From Acinetobacter haemolyticus CIP 64.3 = MTCC 9819 (GTDB taxonomy: Bacteria > Pseudomonadota > Gammaproteobacteria > Pseudomonadales > Moraxellaceae): a DNA stretch of 64,000 nucleotides. Shown one piece after another: positions 43,322 to 52,675 of the stretch. The position numbers were made by a program, and so were the translations under genes. The notes below the pieces were generated by a model. The model had not been told where the DNA came from and ran no database searches. It worked only from the letters and a program-made list of their open reading frames with translations. Position 1 is the stretch's first letter. Each line of letters starts with the position of its first letter. The stretch spans positions 431,522 through 495,521 of the forward strand of contig NZ_KB849799.1 in assembly GCF_000369065.1 (NCBI RefSeq). The letters are read 5' to 3'.

Positions 43322-44542
43322 ATGTCCTCCCCAAACGCTCCCTCGCTTAGCTCCCCATCAAAAAACTATTCTTTATTTCTCGTGATTTTTTCACTTGCGA
43401 TTGGTAGTTTTTGTATCGGTACAACTGAATTTGTTGCAATGGGACTAATTCAAGAAATTGCAACTGATTTAAATGTCAGTGTCCCTCATGCTGGATATTT
43501 CATTAGTGCCTATGCACTCGGTGTTATGGTTGGTGCTCCCATTATTGCGATCTTGGGTGCCAAAGTTCCTCGCAAAACATTGCTACTTGCATTGATGTTG
43601 TTTTATGGCCTAGCAAATGCTGCAACTGCCTTAGCAACAAGCTCAGAAGCCATGTTGGTCTCTCGTTTTATTGCAGGTTTTCCACATGGTGCTTACTTTG
43701 GCGTAGCGGCTTTAGTTGCAGCAGAGCTAGCGGGTAAGCAACGTCGTGCGATTGCAATTGCTCAAGTGATGATGGGACTGACTATCGCGAATGTCATTGG
43801 TGTACCCATCGCCACATGGCTCGGTCAACAATTCGGCTGGAAAACAGGATTTGAGTTCTCTGCTTTAATTGCCTTCATTACCTTGATCGGCATCGGTCTT
43901 TTTGTGCCCAATATTCGCCCACAAAAAACCGCAAGTATTCGGGCTGAATTGAAAGGCTTAAAAAATATTAATATGTGGTTAACACTTGCCGTTGGCGCAA
44001 TCGGGTTTGGCGGTATGTTTTCCGTTTATAGTTACGTCTCCCCGATCCTCACTGAATATACACATGCCGATATTTCTGTTGTTCCTATTGCGTTGGCAAT
44101 CTGGGGTGTGGGTATGGTCATTGGTGGCTTAGTTGCGGGTTGGCTTGCAGACCGCCATTTATTTAAAACCATGATTGGAATTTTAATCAGTTCCGCACTC
44201 ACCTTCGTACTCGCCAGTTTTATGATGGCGAATCTATATACAGCGATTACTGCTTTATTTTTGATTGGCTTTACTGTGATTGGTTTAGGTAGTGCCTTAC
44301 AAACCCATTTGATGGATATTGCTGGGGATGCTCAAACTTTGGCGGCATCATTGAATCACTCAGCCTTCAACCTAGCCAATGCCCTTGGTGCTTTTTTAGG
44401 TGGATGGGTACTGAGCCATAATATGGGCTGGTTAGCCCCAATTTGGGTGGGTTTCGTTTTAAGCTTAGGTGGTTTAATTGTGCTATTAATCGCTTTAGCT
44501 TACGCAAAATACTCAGCTAACAAAGAATCTGTCGTCGCTTAA
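43322..44542 (+). CDS. MFS efflux transporter (AraJ/sugar-efflux type)
   Basis: Twelve-helix inner-membrane exporter of 406 aa. The N-terminal IGSFCIGTTEFVAMGLIQEIATDL is the start of the DHA1-type AraJ/YdeA/SotB branch, with the later blocks LALMLFYGLANAATALATS and RFIAGFPHGAYFGVAALVAAEL. Substrate cannot be read; the neighbours (siderophore importer on the right) make siderophore or metabolite export a possibility only. ATG at 43322 fits; the longer frame from 43253 adds residues without resemblance to the family. The next gene is convergent, 45 bases away. Confidence 0.85.
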   Translation: MSSPNAPSLSSPSKNYSLFLVIFSLAIGSFCIGTTEFVAMGLIQEIATDLNVSVPHAGYFISAYALGVMVGAPIIAILGAKVPRKTLLLALMLFYGLANAATALATSSEAMLVSRFIAGFPHGAYFGVAALVAAELAGKQRRAIAIAQVMMGLTIANVIGVPIATWLGQQFGWKTGFEFSALIAFITLIGIGLFVPNIRPQKTASIRAELKGLKNINMWLTLAVGAIGFGGMFSVYSYVSPILTEYTHADISVVPIALAIWGVGMVIGGLVAGWLADRHLFKTMIGILISSALTFVLASFMMANLYTAITALFLIGFTVIGLGSALQTHLMDIAGDAQTLAASLNHSAFNLANALGAFLGGWVLSHNMGWLAPIWVGFVLSLGGLIVLLIALAYAKYSANKESVVA

Positions 44543-44587
44543 CGACAGATTCTGCCTCGTGCTCACACCTCGCTATCATGGCTGAAG

Positions 44588-45538
44588 CTATTTCACAGCA
44601 TCAGCGACTTCTTTTACCATTGCCTGCATACCACCTAAACCGTTATTCATTAGATACCAATTGCTCGAATCCAAATAAACAATATTGCCATTTTTGGCCG
44701 CTTTAGATTGATTGGCAATATTATTATTCAATACTCGTTTTGCGCCCTCTTGATTACCCGTGATTGCAGCACCACGATCAATTACGAATAAATAGTCTGG
44801 GTCTTTCTGGGCAATAAACTCATGTGAAATAGCCATCCCATGCAAGCCCACTTTAATCGAAGCATCTGCTGGGGTAAAACCGTATAAATCATGGATATTA
44901 CCAAACCGTGAACCTGAACCATAGGCCGCAATCTTGCTGTTGTTCACCAAGATCACCAATGCAGTTTTACCTTTGGTTTTTTCTTTTAGCGCTGCAATGT
45001 CTTGCTCCAAGGTTTTTAATTGTTGTTCTGCCTCAGATTTCTTGCCGACCATTTCAGCAATATTCAAAGTTTGTTGTTTAAACGAATTAAACTGATTGTT
45101 GTAATCCACATCTACAAAATAGGTGGGCGCAATTTGTTTAATCTGATTCACCAAATTTTCCATACGCCCACTCATCAAGATCAACTCCGGCTGACTCCCT
45201 GCAATTTTCTCAAGATTTGGCTCTTTGACTGTACCAACATCCAGATATTGACCGTCATTAAAGTTCTTTAGCACGTCAGGCAATGGTGTTCCTTTGGGTA
45301 AAGCAACGACTTTATCATCTGCCCCAAGCGTATGAATGGTATTCAATGCATTCGTATCTAATACCGCAATACGAGACAAGTTCGATGGGATCGAAATCTG
45401 ACCTGCTTTACTGTTAAAACTCTTCATTTCATGACTGTTTGTAGTTCCTTCCTGCGCCGCAGAAGGTTCATTTGAATGACCACATGCAGCCAATACTGCA
45501 CTCAACATCATGATCGGCAACGTCTTTTTGAACAGCAT
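44588..45538 (-). CDS. Ferric-siderophore ABC transporter, substrate-binding lipoprotein (FatB-like)
   Basis: Periplasmic binding component of 316 aa with a lipobox LAAC (Cys at about residue 19) and the FatB/YclQ-type pattern: SRIAVLDTNALNTIHTLGADDKVVALPKG, EPNLEKIAGSQPELILMSGR, VILVNNSKIAAYGSGSRFG and IHDLYGF. It binds a ferric chelate, which cannot be named. AGGAG precedes the ATG 10 bases back. It is the last gene of the four-gene operon, starting 9 bases after the ATPase stop. Acinetobactin's BauB shares this organisation, but no biosynthetic genes are present here. Confidence 0.85.
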   Translation of the reverse strand: MLFKKTLPIMMLSAVLAACGHSNEPSAAQEGTTNSHEMKSFNSKAGQISIPSNLSRIAVLDTNALNTIHTLGADDKVVALPKGTPLPDVLKNFNDGQYLDVGTVKEPNLEKIAGSQPELILMSGRMENLVNQIKQIAPTYFVDVDYNNQFNSFKQQTLNIAEMVGKKSEAEQQLKTLEQDIAALKEKTKGKTALVILVNNSKIAAYGSGSRFGNIHDLYGFTPADASIKVGLHGMAISHEFIAQKDPDYLFVIDRGAAITGNQEGAKRVLNNNIANQSKAAKNGNIVYLDSSNWYLMNNGLGGMQAMVKEVADAVK

Positions 45539-45547
45539 AACGAACTC

Positions 45548-46312
45548 CTAACTAATAAAATACAAACCTAATTTGTGTTGCTGAATTTGTTGAATCGGAA
45601 TATGAAAATCAAAAATCGTTTCTAAAGTGCTTTCATTCATAATCTGCTGCGGATGCCCTTGATAGACCAACTCACCATTTTTCATTGCAATAATGTGATC
45701 GGCATACACAGAGGCAAAGTTAATGTCATGAATCACGACAATGATGGATTTGCCATGATTTTCAGCAAGATCTTTCAGCACACGCATAATTTGAGCAGAA
45801 TGCTTCATATCTAAGTTATTCAACGGCTCATCCAATAAGATATATTCGGTGTCCTGTGCCAGAATCATCGCAATGTAGGCGCGTTGTCGCTGCCCACCAG
45901 ACAACTCACTTAGCTGACGATGACGCATTGATTGCAAATCCATATAAGCAATTGAACGATCAATAATGTCCTGGTCTTGCTGGGTCAGACGCCCCTGAGA
46001 ATATGGAAACCTTCCAAATGCCACCAGATCCTCAATACTAAGCCGTAATTCGGTATGATTGGACTGCTTTAAAATCGCCATTTTTTTGGCAATATCCGCA
46101 CTTTTCATGTCACGTAAATCTTGACCATCCAACAATACCTGTCCCTGATCTGCATCAATCAGACGACTCATAATCGAAAGTACCGTACTTTTACCTGCAC
46201 CATTAGGTCCAATAAATGCGGTAAATTTTCCTTTGGCAATCGTGACTGAGACTTGATTGACGACGCACTGTTGATGATAGCTTTTTCGTAAATTCTTCAG
46301 CTCTATTGCCAT
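45548..46312 (-). CDS. Ferric-siderophore ABC transporter, ATPase (FatE-like)
   Basis: Nucleotide-binding subunit of 254 aa with Walker A GPNGAGKST, the ABC signature LSGGQRQRAYIAMILAQ, Walker B YILLDEPLNNLD and the H loop VVIHD. The KKMAILKQSNHTELRLSIEDLVAFGR block is usual for iron-chelate importers. It overlaps the upstream permease by 10 bases and the binding-protein gene follows after 9 bases. Confidence 0.93.
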   Translation of the reverse strand: MAIELKNLRKSYHQQCVVNQVSVTIAKGKFTAFIGPNGAGKSTVLSIMSRLIDADQGQVLLDGQDLRDMKSADIAKKMAILKQSNHTELRLSIEDLVAFGRFPYSQGRLTQQDQDIIDRSIAYMDLQSMRHRQLSELSGGQRQRAYIAMILAQDTEYILLDEPLNNLDMKHSAQIMRVLKDLAENHGKSIIVVIHDINFASVYADHIIAMKNGELVYQGHPQQIMNESTLETIFDFHIPIQQIQQHKLGLYFIS

Positions 46313-47259
46313 TTTTTATTTTCCTTCAATAATATCCAGAAGAAATAAATTCCACCGACAAAGTTAATAATCACGCTCAATGTGGTTTTGAAATTCAGTA
46401 CATGTAATACGATAAATTGACCGAGCATGAGACATAGCACACTCACTAAAACAATACCGAGCAGTAAAATATGATGATGATGGGTTTTAAACAGTTCCAA
46501 CGTAATATTGAGTACCAATAAGCCAAGGAACATCATTGGACCTGCGAGGGCTGTTGCAGATGCCAGTGCCAATACCACGAGGATCAGTAACAAGCGGCTG
46601 GTTTTGTCATAGTTCAATCCGAGATTTAACGCGTGATCTCGTCCCAACGCCATCACATTCAATATGTGATAATGTCGAAAACTATAAAAAAGAATCGGGA
46701 GAATAGTCAGCAACGATAGTGCAACCGTTTCCAGCTTTACTACATTAAAACTTGCAAAGCCTGCGTATGCAGCGACTTGAAACTCATCAGGATCGAGCAA
46801 CACCTGAAAAAAGGTGGTCATGTTGTCAAATAAAGTCGAACAAATCAGACCAACCAACAGCAAGAAATAAATATTTTGTTGTGCAACTTTCTGAAAAATG
46901 AAGCGATACAGTAATAAAGCAAAAGTCACCATTAACAACAAACTGATCAAATAATCAGTCACAAAGTTAAGCGACAATAGCGTACTCGCACCAAAGAAAT
47001 AAATAATTGCAGTTTTAGATAATTCGTATAATTTATCCAAACCTAAGGCTTGTGGTGTGACCACGCGATTATTTACAATCGTATGAAAAACCAAAGTTGA
47101 AACACCAACAGCAACACCTGCAACGACAATTGCAGCGACCGTTCTTAAACGCAGTCCCAGTGCATACTGCCATGCAACCCCGAGATTCCAACCGAGATAT
47201 AATCCAATGCTGACCAATACAGCAACCGCAAGTACAACCAGCTTCGTGGTATTATGCAT
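46303..47259 (-). CDS. Ferric-siderophore ABC transporter permease (FatC-like)
   Basis: FecCD-family inner-membrane permease of 318 aa with about nine helices (ALGLRLRTVAAIVVAGVAVGVSTLVF, LLLMVTFALLLYRF and others), plus the LGRDHALNLGLNYDK coupling loop. AGGAG lies 8 bases ahead of the ATG inside the previous gene, which overlaps by 8 bases. It pairs with the next permease in a heterodimer. Confidence 0.9.
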   Translation of the reverse strand: MHNTTKLVVLAVAVLVSIGLYLGWNLGVAWQYALGLRLRTVAAIVVAGVAVGVSTLVFHTIVNNRVVTPQALGLDKLYELSKTAIIYFFGASTLLSLNFVTDYLISLLLMVTFALLLYRFIFQKVAQQNIYFLLLVGLICSTLFDNMTTFFQVLLDPDEFQVAAYAGFASFNVVKLETVALSLLTILPILFYSFRHYHILNVMALGRDHALNLGLNYDKTSRLLLILVVLALASATALAGPMMFLGLLVLNITLELFKTHHHHILLLGIVLVSVLCLMLGQFIVLHVLNFKTTLSVIINFVGGIYFFWILLKENKKWQ

Positions 47260-48205
47260 AACGATATCTCCTGAGTAATAACCACAGGAAAATCACACTA
47301 CCAACCACCCCCATAATCAGGCTGACCGAAACCTCATAGGGATAAATCACCACTCGACCAAAAACATCACACAGTAAGACCAGCAACGCACCAAGCAATG
47401 CCGTATGTGAAAGCGTTTTGCGAATATGATCGCCTAAATAAAGGCTGACTAGATTTGGTACAATTAAACCGAGAAAAGGAATTGCGCCGACAGTCACAAT
47501 CACTACACCAGTAATTACTGAGACCAGCAGCAAACCTAAGAAAAGTGTCTGTTTATAGTTCAAACCTAGATTTGTCGCAAAGTCTTCACCCAAGCCTGCC
47601 AAGACAAAACGATTGGCAAATATATAAATCAAGGCAAGAACGGGAATACTTAAATAAATCAATTCATATTGACCATTCAAAATGGTTGAGAAATCCCCTT
47701 GCAACCACCCTGCTAAGTTCTGCAACAAATCAAGTTGCAAAGCAATAAAAGTCGTAAATGCTGAAATAATGCTGCCAAAAATCATCCCAACGAGTAGCAC
47801 AAACACCGTATCTCGGTGCTTTAAAGTGGCAAGAATACTCATAAATGTCATCGCACCAATCAGCGTGACAATAATCGCAAATCCAGTTTTGGCAAAAATA
47901 GAAGCACTTGGAAGCAAAATAATCGAAATCAAAACGCCCAGCCGTGCACAGTCATATAAACCCGCTGTGGTTGGTGAAACAAAGCGATTTCGACTTAATG
48001 ACTGCATAATTAAACCGCAGACACTTAACCCAGCACCTGCAACAACAATCGCCATCAGGCGTGGTAATCGACTCGTCCAAAAGAGTTGCCAATCTTGTGG
48101 ATTGCCTGCAATCAATCCAGCAAGGCTCATATCCCCAACACCAACAAACAAGGAAATCAATGCCAAAGGTATGAGTAAAACCAATAAATAGCGCCGTTTA
48201 ATCAT
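47252..48205 (-). CDS. Ferric-siderophore ABC transporter permease (FatD-like)
   Basis: First gene of the operon: FecCD-family permease of 317 aa with the SRLPRLMAIVVAGAGLSVCGLIMQSLSRNRFVSPTTAGL block typical of this family and LGEDFATNLGLNYKQTLFLGLLLVSVITGVVIVTVG, including the coupling loop. It overlaps the second permease gene by 8 bases. A Fur-box match lies about 83-101 bases upstream, which predicts derepression under iron limitation. Confidence 0.9.
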   Translation of the reverse strand: MIKRRYLLVLLIPLALISLFVGVGDMSLAGLIAGNPQDWQLFWTSRLPRLMAIVVAGAGLSVCGLIMQSLSRNRFVSPTTAGLYDCARLGVLISIILLPSASIFAKTGFAIIVTLIGAMTFMSILATLKHRDTVFVLLVGMIFGSIISAFTTFIALQLDLLQNLAGWLQGDFSTILNGQYELIYLSIPVLALIYIFANRFVLAGLGEDFATNLGLNYKQTLFLGLLLVSVITGVVIVTVGAIPFLGLIVPNLVSLYLGDHIRKTLSHTALLGALLVLLCDVFGRVVIYPYEVSVSLIMGVVGSVIFLWLLLRRYRYA

Positions 48206-48523
48206 GGCGGGAGAATTTCATTTAATAAACAACCTTAAAAAATGCTTAAAAATTACAATAAACATCAAATAAGAAAATATCATAAATGATAATTATTATT
48301 GTTATCTTTTTTTAATATTTGCTAAACCTGCTTATAACAACTTTAAGTTATATTAAATATTATTTTCATTCATTGTGTAGCTGAAAAATATTAGACTGGG
48401 ACAGAGTAAGCTTCCTTATCTTTAATAAGTCCAGTCAAATGACGAAAACTTATCAACAAAGCAAGGTGTTTTTAGGTTATACGCAAGAAAGTATGGGTAA
48501 TGCTATGACAACATTTAATATCT
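48206..48523. other. Intergenic region with Fur site and an unexplained segment
   Basis: 318 bases. The left part has the Fur-like site and promoter DNA for the importer. The right part (48394-48523) holds nested inverted repeats (GACTGG with CCAGTC at 48394-48399/48431-48436, around CTTAT/ATAAG) followed by a 31-codon reading frame (48439-48534) with no clear ribosome site. I cannot assign that part; it may be a decayed gene or a structured RNA. Confidence 0.45.
48288..48306 (-). promoter_or_regulatory. Fur box of the siderophore importer operon
   Basis: GATAATTATTATTGTTATC matches the 19-bp Fur consensus at 15 positions, 83 bases upstream of the FatD-like start. Confidence 0.7.
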
Positions 48524-49141
48524 TTAAGGGATAAAAAAATTAACTGAATCTTTAATCGGAACGATAACGGATGCGACCAATAACAGCGCCATCACTGTAT
48601 TAAACAATTGAACTTTCCTCGGATGATTTACAATCATTTTCAACTTTTCACCCATATACGCCCACACCCCAACACTTGGAATACTCACCAATCCGAAGAT
48701 CACACCAATAAAAACGAATTCTACCAATCGACTATTTGCTGAGCTATAAGTCGTAATTGCTCCCATAGCCATAATCCATGCTTTCGGATTGACCCATTGG
48801 AATAAAGCAGCGCCCATAAAACTTAATGGCTTATCAACTTTGGTATCGGTTTTAATACTACCCGCTCGATAGATTTTATAAGCTAAATACAATAAGTAGC
48901 TAATACCTATGATTTTTAGAATTTCATAAAGCAAAGGCGAAGAACCTAGTGCCGCACCAATCCCGTAACCGACTAGAATTACCATGACACCAAAGCCAAA
49001 ACCAATTCCTAAAATATGAGGAATACTTCGCTTTAAGCCAAAGTTCAAGCCAGAAGCAGCCAACATAATATTGTTTGGGCCAGGTGTAATTGAGGTTACG
49101 GTTGAATACACAATAAAAGAGAAAAAAGTAAGTAAACTCAT
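48524..49141 (-). CDS. LysE/RhtB family amino-acid exporter
   Basis: Inner-membrane exporter of 205 aa with about six helices. The family motif SITPGPNNIMLAASGLNFG is at residues 16-34, and QWVNPKAWIMAMGAI is in the second half, as in RhtB/YfiK-type proteins. Substrate is unknown. It is a single gene between the siderophore importer region and the potassium channel gene. Confidence 0.88.
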   Translation of the reverse strand: MSLLTFFSFIVYSTVTSITPGPNNIMLAASGLNFGLKRSIPHILGIGFGFGVMVILVGYGIGAALGSSPLLYEILKIIGISYLLYLAYKIYRAGSIKTDTKVDKPLSFMGAALFQWVNPKAWIMAMGAITTYSSANSRLVEFVFIGVIFGLVSIPSVGVWAYMGEKLKMIVNHPRKVQLFNTVMALLLVASVIVPIKDSVNFFIP

Positions 49142-49231
49142 ATAGAAAAATAATTCATTTGTTCAAATTTTCACTTACTATAACAGTTAACTCTCTCAAC
49201 TTTTTATTGATTATTACAATAAAATTGATAT

Positions 49232-50206
49232 TTACTCAGATAATTTTTCACCACAATGTGGACAAAAACTTTTTGCTTTATGCTGAGTGGCCTGCTCCTG
49301 ATCTTCTAAGATTTTTTCCTTCACCAATTGCATAATAATTTCATGAGTTTGCTCTTTAGGTAATCCTACTTTTAAACGAATATTTTCAATCTCACGTTGA
49401 TCATGTAACAAGTCAATTCCCCTTGCTTGTAAAGCTTCGCGAAATTCTTGTTCTAGCTTTTGATTGCGTAAGTTTAATTCATTAGCCAAGCCTGAAGCCA
49501 AAATACCTGCTGGAAGTGCTGCAATCCCGACCCCTAAAATAGTGATCATCGCCCCTAAAAACTTACCCATGTTAGTCACTGGTGTTACATCACCGTAGCC
49601 GACTGTGGTTAAAGTAACTACCGCCCACCACATAGCCTTTGGTATCGAACTAAACTCTTCTGGTTGAGCTTGATTCTCAACCACATAAATACCAGATGCC
49701 GTCATTACAATCATGATAATTAAGATAAAAATAACAGCCTGAAAAGAACCTTTTTCTCGATGAATCACACGTAATAATATCTGCAATGATACAAAGTAGC
49801 GCGTCAATTTGAGTAATCGCAATAAACGTAAAATTCTGAGGACACGTAAATCGATATTGACAAAGAAATTGAGATACGCTGGAAGGATTGCGAGCAAATC
49901 AATGATTGCTCCACCACTCTTCATCCAAGCAAAACGTTGCTGCCATGCTGGTGACTGTGGATCTTTTTCGGCAATACTCCATACCCTCAACAGATACTCA
50001 ACCGAAAAAATAACGATCGAAATATTCTCAAATGTTTCAAATAACATCTGATTTGGATAAAAAATAGAGTCGATTGATTCCAGCATGACTGCCATAGCAT
50101 TTGCCACAATCAAAAATATAAGAAAGTAGTTAACGCCTCGGCTAAACGTAGTTTGATAGTCATCATCATGCAGTGTGCAATACACAAAACGTCTTAGTTG
50201 TGTCAT
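49232..50206 (-). CDS. Voltage-gated-type potassium channel with a C-terminal zinc ribbon
   Basis: Six-transmembrane channel subunit of 324 aa. The S4-like segment has regularly spaced Arg residues (LRVLRILRLLRLLKLTRYF), and the selectivity filter TTVGYGDVTP lies before the last helix. A cytoplasmic tail with a coiled-coil (LNLRNQKLEQEFREALQARGIDLL) ends in CPHCGEKL, half of a zinc ribbon (one CxxC pair), unlike KvAP or Kch. The tail might dimerise by a shared metal. Single gene. Confidence 0.88.
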   Translation of the reverse strand: MTQLRRFVYCTLHDDDYQTTFSRGVNYFLIFLIVANAMAVMLESIDSIFYPNQMLFETFENISIVIFSVEYLLRVWSIAEKDPQSPAWQQRFAWMKSGGAIIDLLAILPAYLNFFVNIDLRVLRILRLLRLLKLTRYFVSLQILLRVIHREKGSFQAVIFILIIMIVMTASGIYVVENQAQPEEFSSIPKAMWWAVVTLTTVGYGDVTPVTNMGKFLGAMITILGVGIAALPAGILASGLANELNLRNQKLEQEFREALQARGIDLLHDQREIENIRLKVGLPKEQTHEIIMQLVKEKILEDQEQATQHKAKSFCPHCGEKLSE

Positions 50207-50475
50207 ACCGTACTTATAGTTTTATCAAGCAAGTTCAAAATGTAGCATGTTAGATCAGAATTTAATAAAAATTTCTATCACTCTTGCTGTATTACCAGCG
50301 ATCTAAAATAAATATGGTGATTGAATGAACGATCTCACAAGCAATCAACAAAATACTCTTTGAATTACCGATCTCTAGTCATCGATAATTATGACTTAAC
50401 GGTTATTTCTTTAAAGATTCATTCATAAAGAACTATAAATTTGATTAAACCCATGACAACAAGGGGAAACAACAC

Positions 50476-51933
50476 ATGGGATTCAAAACTCTCCCTACAT
50501 TTATCGCTATATCTATTGCTCTCATTATTTGGTTCATTATTCCTGTACCGTCTGGTGTTGATCCAGAAGCATGGCATTTATTGGCTATGTTTGTCGGTGT
50601 TATTGCCGCCATCATTGGTAAAGCAATGCCAATTGGTGCGATTGCGATTATTGCCATCACCTTAGTCGCCGTGACAGGTGTCACCAATGATAGTCCAAGT
50701 GGTGCGATTCAAGATGCGCTTAGCAGCTTTGCTAATCCATTGATTTGGTTGATTGGTATTTCCATCATGATTTCTAAAGGGTTACAAAAAACAGGATTGG
50801 GCGCACGCTTAGGCTATTTATTTATCGCCGTTTGGGGCAAGAAAACCATTGGTATTGGTTATAGCATGGTGCTTTCCGAACTGATTCTTGCACCTGTGAC
50901 CCCAAGTAATACCGCACGTGGTGGCGGGATTATTCACCCGATTGTACGTGCAATTTCTACCAGTTATGACTCTGATCCTGCCAAAGGCACTGAAGGTCGT
51001 ATGGGTAAATTTCTATCTCTGGTCAATTACCAAGCGAACCCAATTACCTCCGCGATGTTTATTACCGCAACCGCACCTAACCCTTTAGTGGTTGATCTCG
51101 TGGCAAAGGCAACCAACAGTGAAATTTCATTGAGTTGGAGTACATGGGCATTGGCGATGTTACTACCAGGTTTAATTGCCTTGATCATCATGCCATTGAT
51201 CATGTATTGGATGTACCCACCTGAAGTTAAAGAAACACCGAATGCTGCTCAGTTTGCAAAAGATAAATTAACAGAAATGGGTTCAGTCAGTCGAAATGAA
51301 ATCATTATGCTCGGCGTATTCGGTATCTTGCTGCTGTTATGGGCTGGTATTCCAGCTATGCTCTTTGGTTCTGCTTGGGCAGTTGATCCAACCACAACAG
51401 CCTTTATTGGTTTAGGCCTGCTGCTGATCACTGGTGTACTGACTTGGGAAGATATTCTGACGCAAAAAAGTGCATGGGATACGATCACTTGGTTCGCCGC
51501 TTTGGTGATGATGGCGACTTATTTGAATAAACTTGGTTTGATCGCTTGGTTCTCAGGTGTACTCGAAAATAGTATTGGCTCTCTAGGTTTAAGCTGGATG
51601 CCTGCATGCTTGTTATTGATGCTTGCTTATCTATATGCTCATTATATGTTTGCTAGTACCACGGCACATATCACTGCCATGTTTGCAGCTTTTTATACGG
51701 CTGGACTCGCATTGGGTGCACCACCGATGTTGTTTGCCTTAATGATGGCTGCTGCTTCTAGCATCATGATGACCTTAACCCATTATGCAACGGGGACATC
51801 CCCTGTGGTGTTTGGCTCAGGCTACACCACACTAGGTGAATGGTGGAAAGCTGGCTTTGTCATGAGCGTGGTTAATATTATCATCTTTGTGGTGATTGGC
51901 GGACTGTGGTGGAAAGTATTGGGTTATTGGTGA
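50476..51933 (+). CDS. DASS-family dicarboxylate/anion:sodium symporter or exchanger
   Basis: Inner-membrane transporter of 485 aa with about twelve hydrophobic segments, similar to the CitT/YbhI/SodiT (2-oxoglutarate/malate translocator) branch of DASS: SELILAPVTPSNTARGGGIIHPIVRAIS, NYQANPITSAMFITATAPNPLVVDL and the second SNT-like repeat THYATGTSPVVFGSG. The AAGGGG ribosome site is 10 bases before the ATG. It is monocistronic. Dicarboxylate or citrate is the likely substrate class. Confidence 0.87.
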   Translation: MGFKTLPTFIAISIALIIWFIIPVPSGVDPEAWHLLAMFVGVIAAIIGKAMPIGAIAIIAITLVAVTGVTNDSPSGAIQDALSSFANPLIWLIGISIMISKGLQKTGLGARLGYLFIAVWGKKTIGIGYSMVLSELILAPVTPSNTARGGGIIHPIVRAISTSYDSDPAKGTEGRMGKFLSLVNYQANPITSAMFITATAPNPLVVDLVAKATNSEISLSWSTWALAMLLPGLIALIIMPLIMYWMYPPEVKETPNAAQFAKDKLTEMGSVSRNEIIMLGVFGILLLLWAGIPAMLFGSAWAVDPTTTAFIGLGLLLITGVLTWEDILTQKSAWDTITWFAALVMMATYLNKLGLIAWFSGVLENSIGSLGLSWMPACLLLMLAYLYAHYMFASTTAHITAMFAAFYTAGLALGAPPMLFALMMAAASSIMMTLTHYATGTSPVVFGSGYTTLGEWWKAGFVMSVVNIIIFVVIGGLWWKVLGYW

Positions 51934-51942
51934 TTTAAAATT

Positions 51943-51975
51943 GAGGAGCATTCTATGCGAATAGGAATGTTCCTC
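51943..51975 (+). terminator. Hairpin after the DASS gene
   Basis: GAGGAGCATTC pairs with GGAATGTTCCTC (one bulge/mismatch). No strong T tract, so it may be a stabiliser rather than a terminator. Confidence 0.45.
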
Positions 51976-52084
51976 TCTAACTTAAAATAAGGATTCTTCC
52001 CTATAAGCTTACAACAGTCATCGTAAGAGAATTCATTTTTATTCAATAAAACAAAATCATGTGTAAATGCCATAAACAACTACC

Positions 52085-52666
52085 TTACTCTGAATAATAA
52101 TTTTCTCGATTAACTAAATCGTTCCATTGCTTATGACTATAAATTTTAAGATTTTCTAGCTGAGTTCCTACCAACAAAAAACGATCATCCCATGTAAGAA
52201 CCTCCCTATCATCTTCTAGTTTTCTTTCTGAAAACTTTGGAAAAAAATTAGCATCAAAATCCATTATACCTATTTCAAGTAGATGCTTTACCTCTCTAGG
52301 ATTTTCAGGAAGAGAATGAAATACAGGCATAATTTCTATTAATTTGCAGGCAATTTGATGTGGCTCAGAATAAAAATCATCCAAATACCATTTCTGATCA
52401 GCACCTTTCCATATATATGCATCTGAACCATTTTGCTCGATTAACAATGTCTCAGTAACAGCATTCGGATCTTGATACCAAACGATAAATTCTAAACTTT
52501 TAGTAGGAATAATTGAAAACGTTGGAGGTTTTAGATACGGATACGCTTTTAATATCTTAGAAAATAATTGTTGGATTGAGATTTTTAACTCCTCAAGATT
52601 TTGCTCTTTATAAAAAATATTTTCTAACTCAAGGATATTGTCTTTTAAATTTAAGATGCTTTTCAT
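52085..52666 (-). CDS. Hypothetical protein (193 aa) next to acnB
   Basis: Not recognised. Soluble, acidic, with Trp-rich blocks (LEFIVWYQDPNAVTETLLIEQNG, AYIWKGADQKWYLDDFYSEPHQIACKLIEIM) and a closing YSHKQWNDLVNRENYY. No signal peptide. The start at ATG 52666 lies directly after the acnB terminator hairpin; a longer frame from a TTG at 52723 would run through that hairpin and is rejected. No ribosome site is visible at 52666. Probable origin: a stand-alone gene or an immunity-like protein; no neighbour supports either. Confidence 0.5.
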   Translation of the reverse strand: MKSILNLKDNILELENIFYKEQNLEELKISIQQLFSKILKAYPYLKPPTFSIIPTKSLEFIVWYQDPNAVTETLLIEQNGSDAYIWKGADQKWYLDDFYSEPHQIACKLIEIMPVFHSLPENPREVKHLLEIGIMDFDANFFPKFSERKLEDDREVLTWDDRFLLVGTQLENLKIYSHKQWNDLVNRENYYSE

Positions 52667-52675
52667 TTTATAAAA

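Noticed and set aside
44588..48205. Acinetobactin bau locus itself
   Set aside because: The transporter order matches, but no bauA receptor or bas biosynthetic genes are adjacent, so the locus cannot be equated with it.
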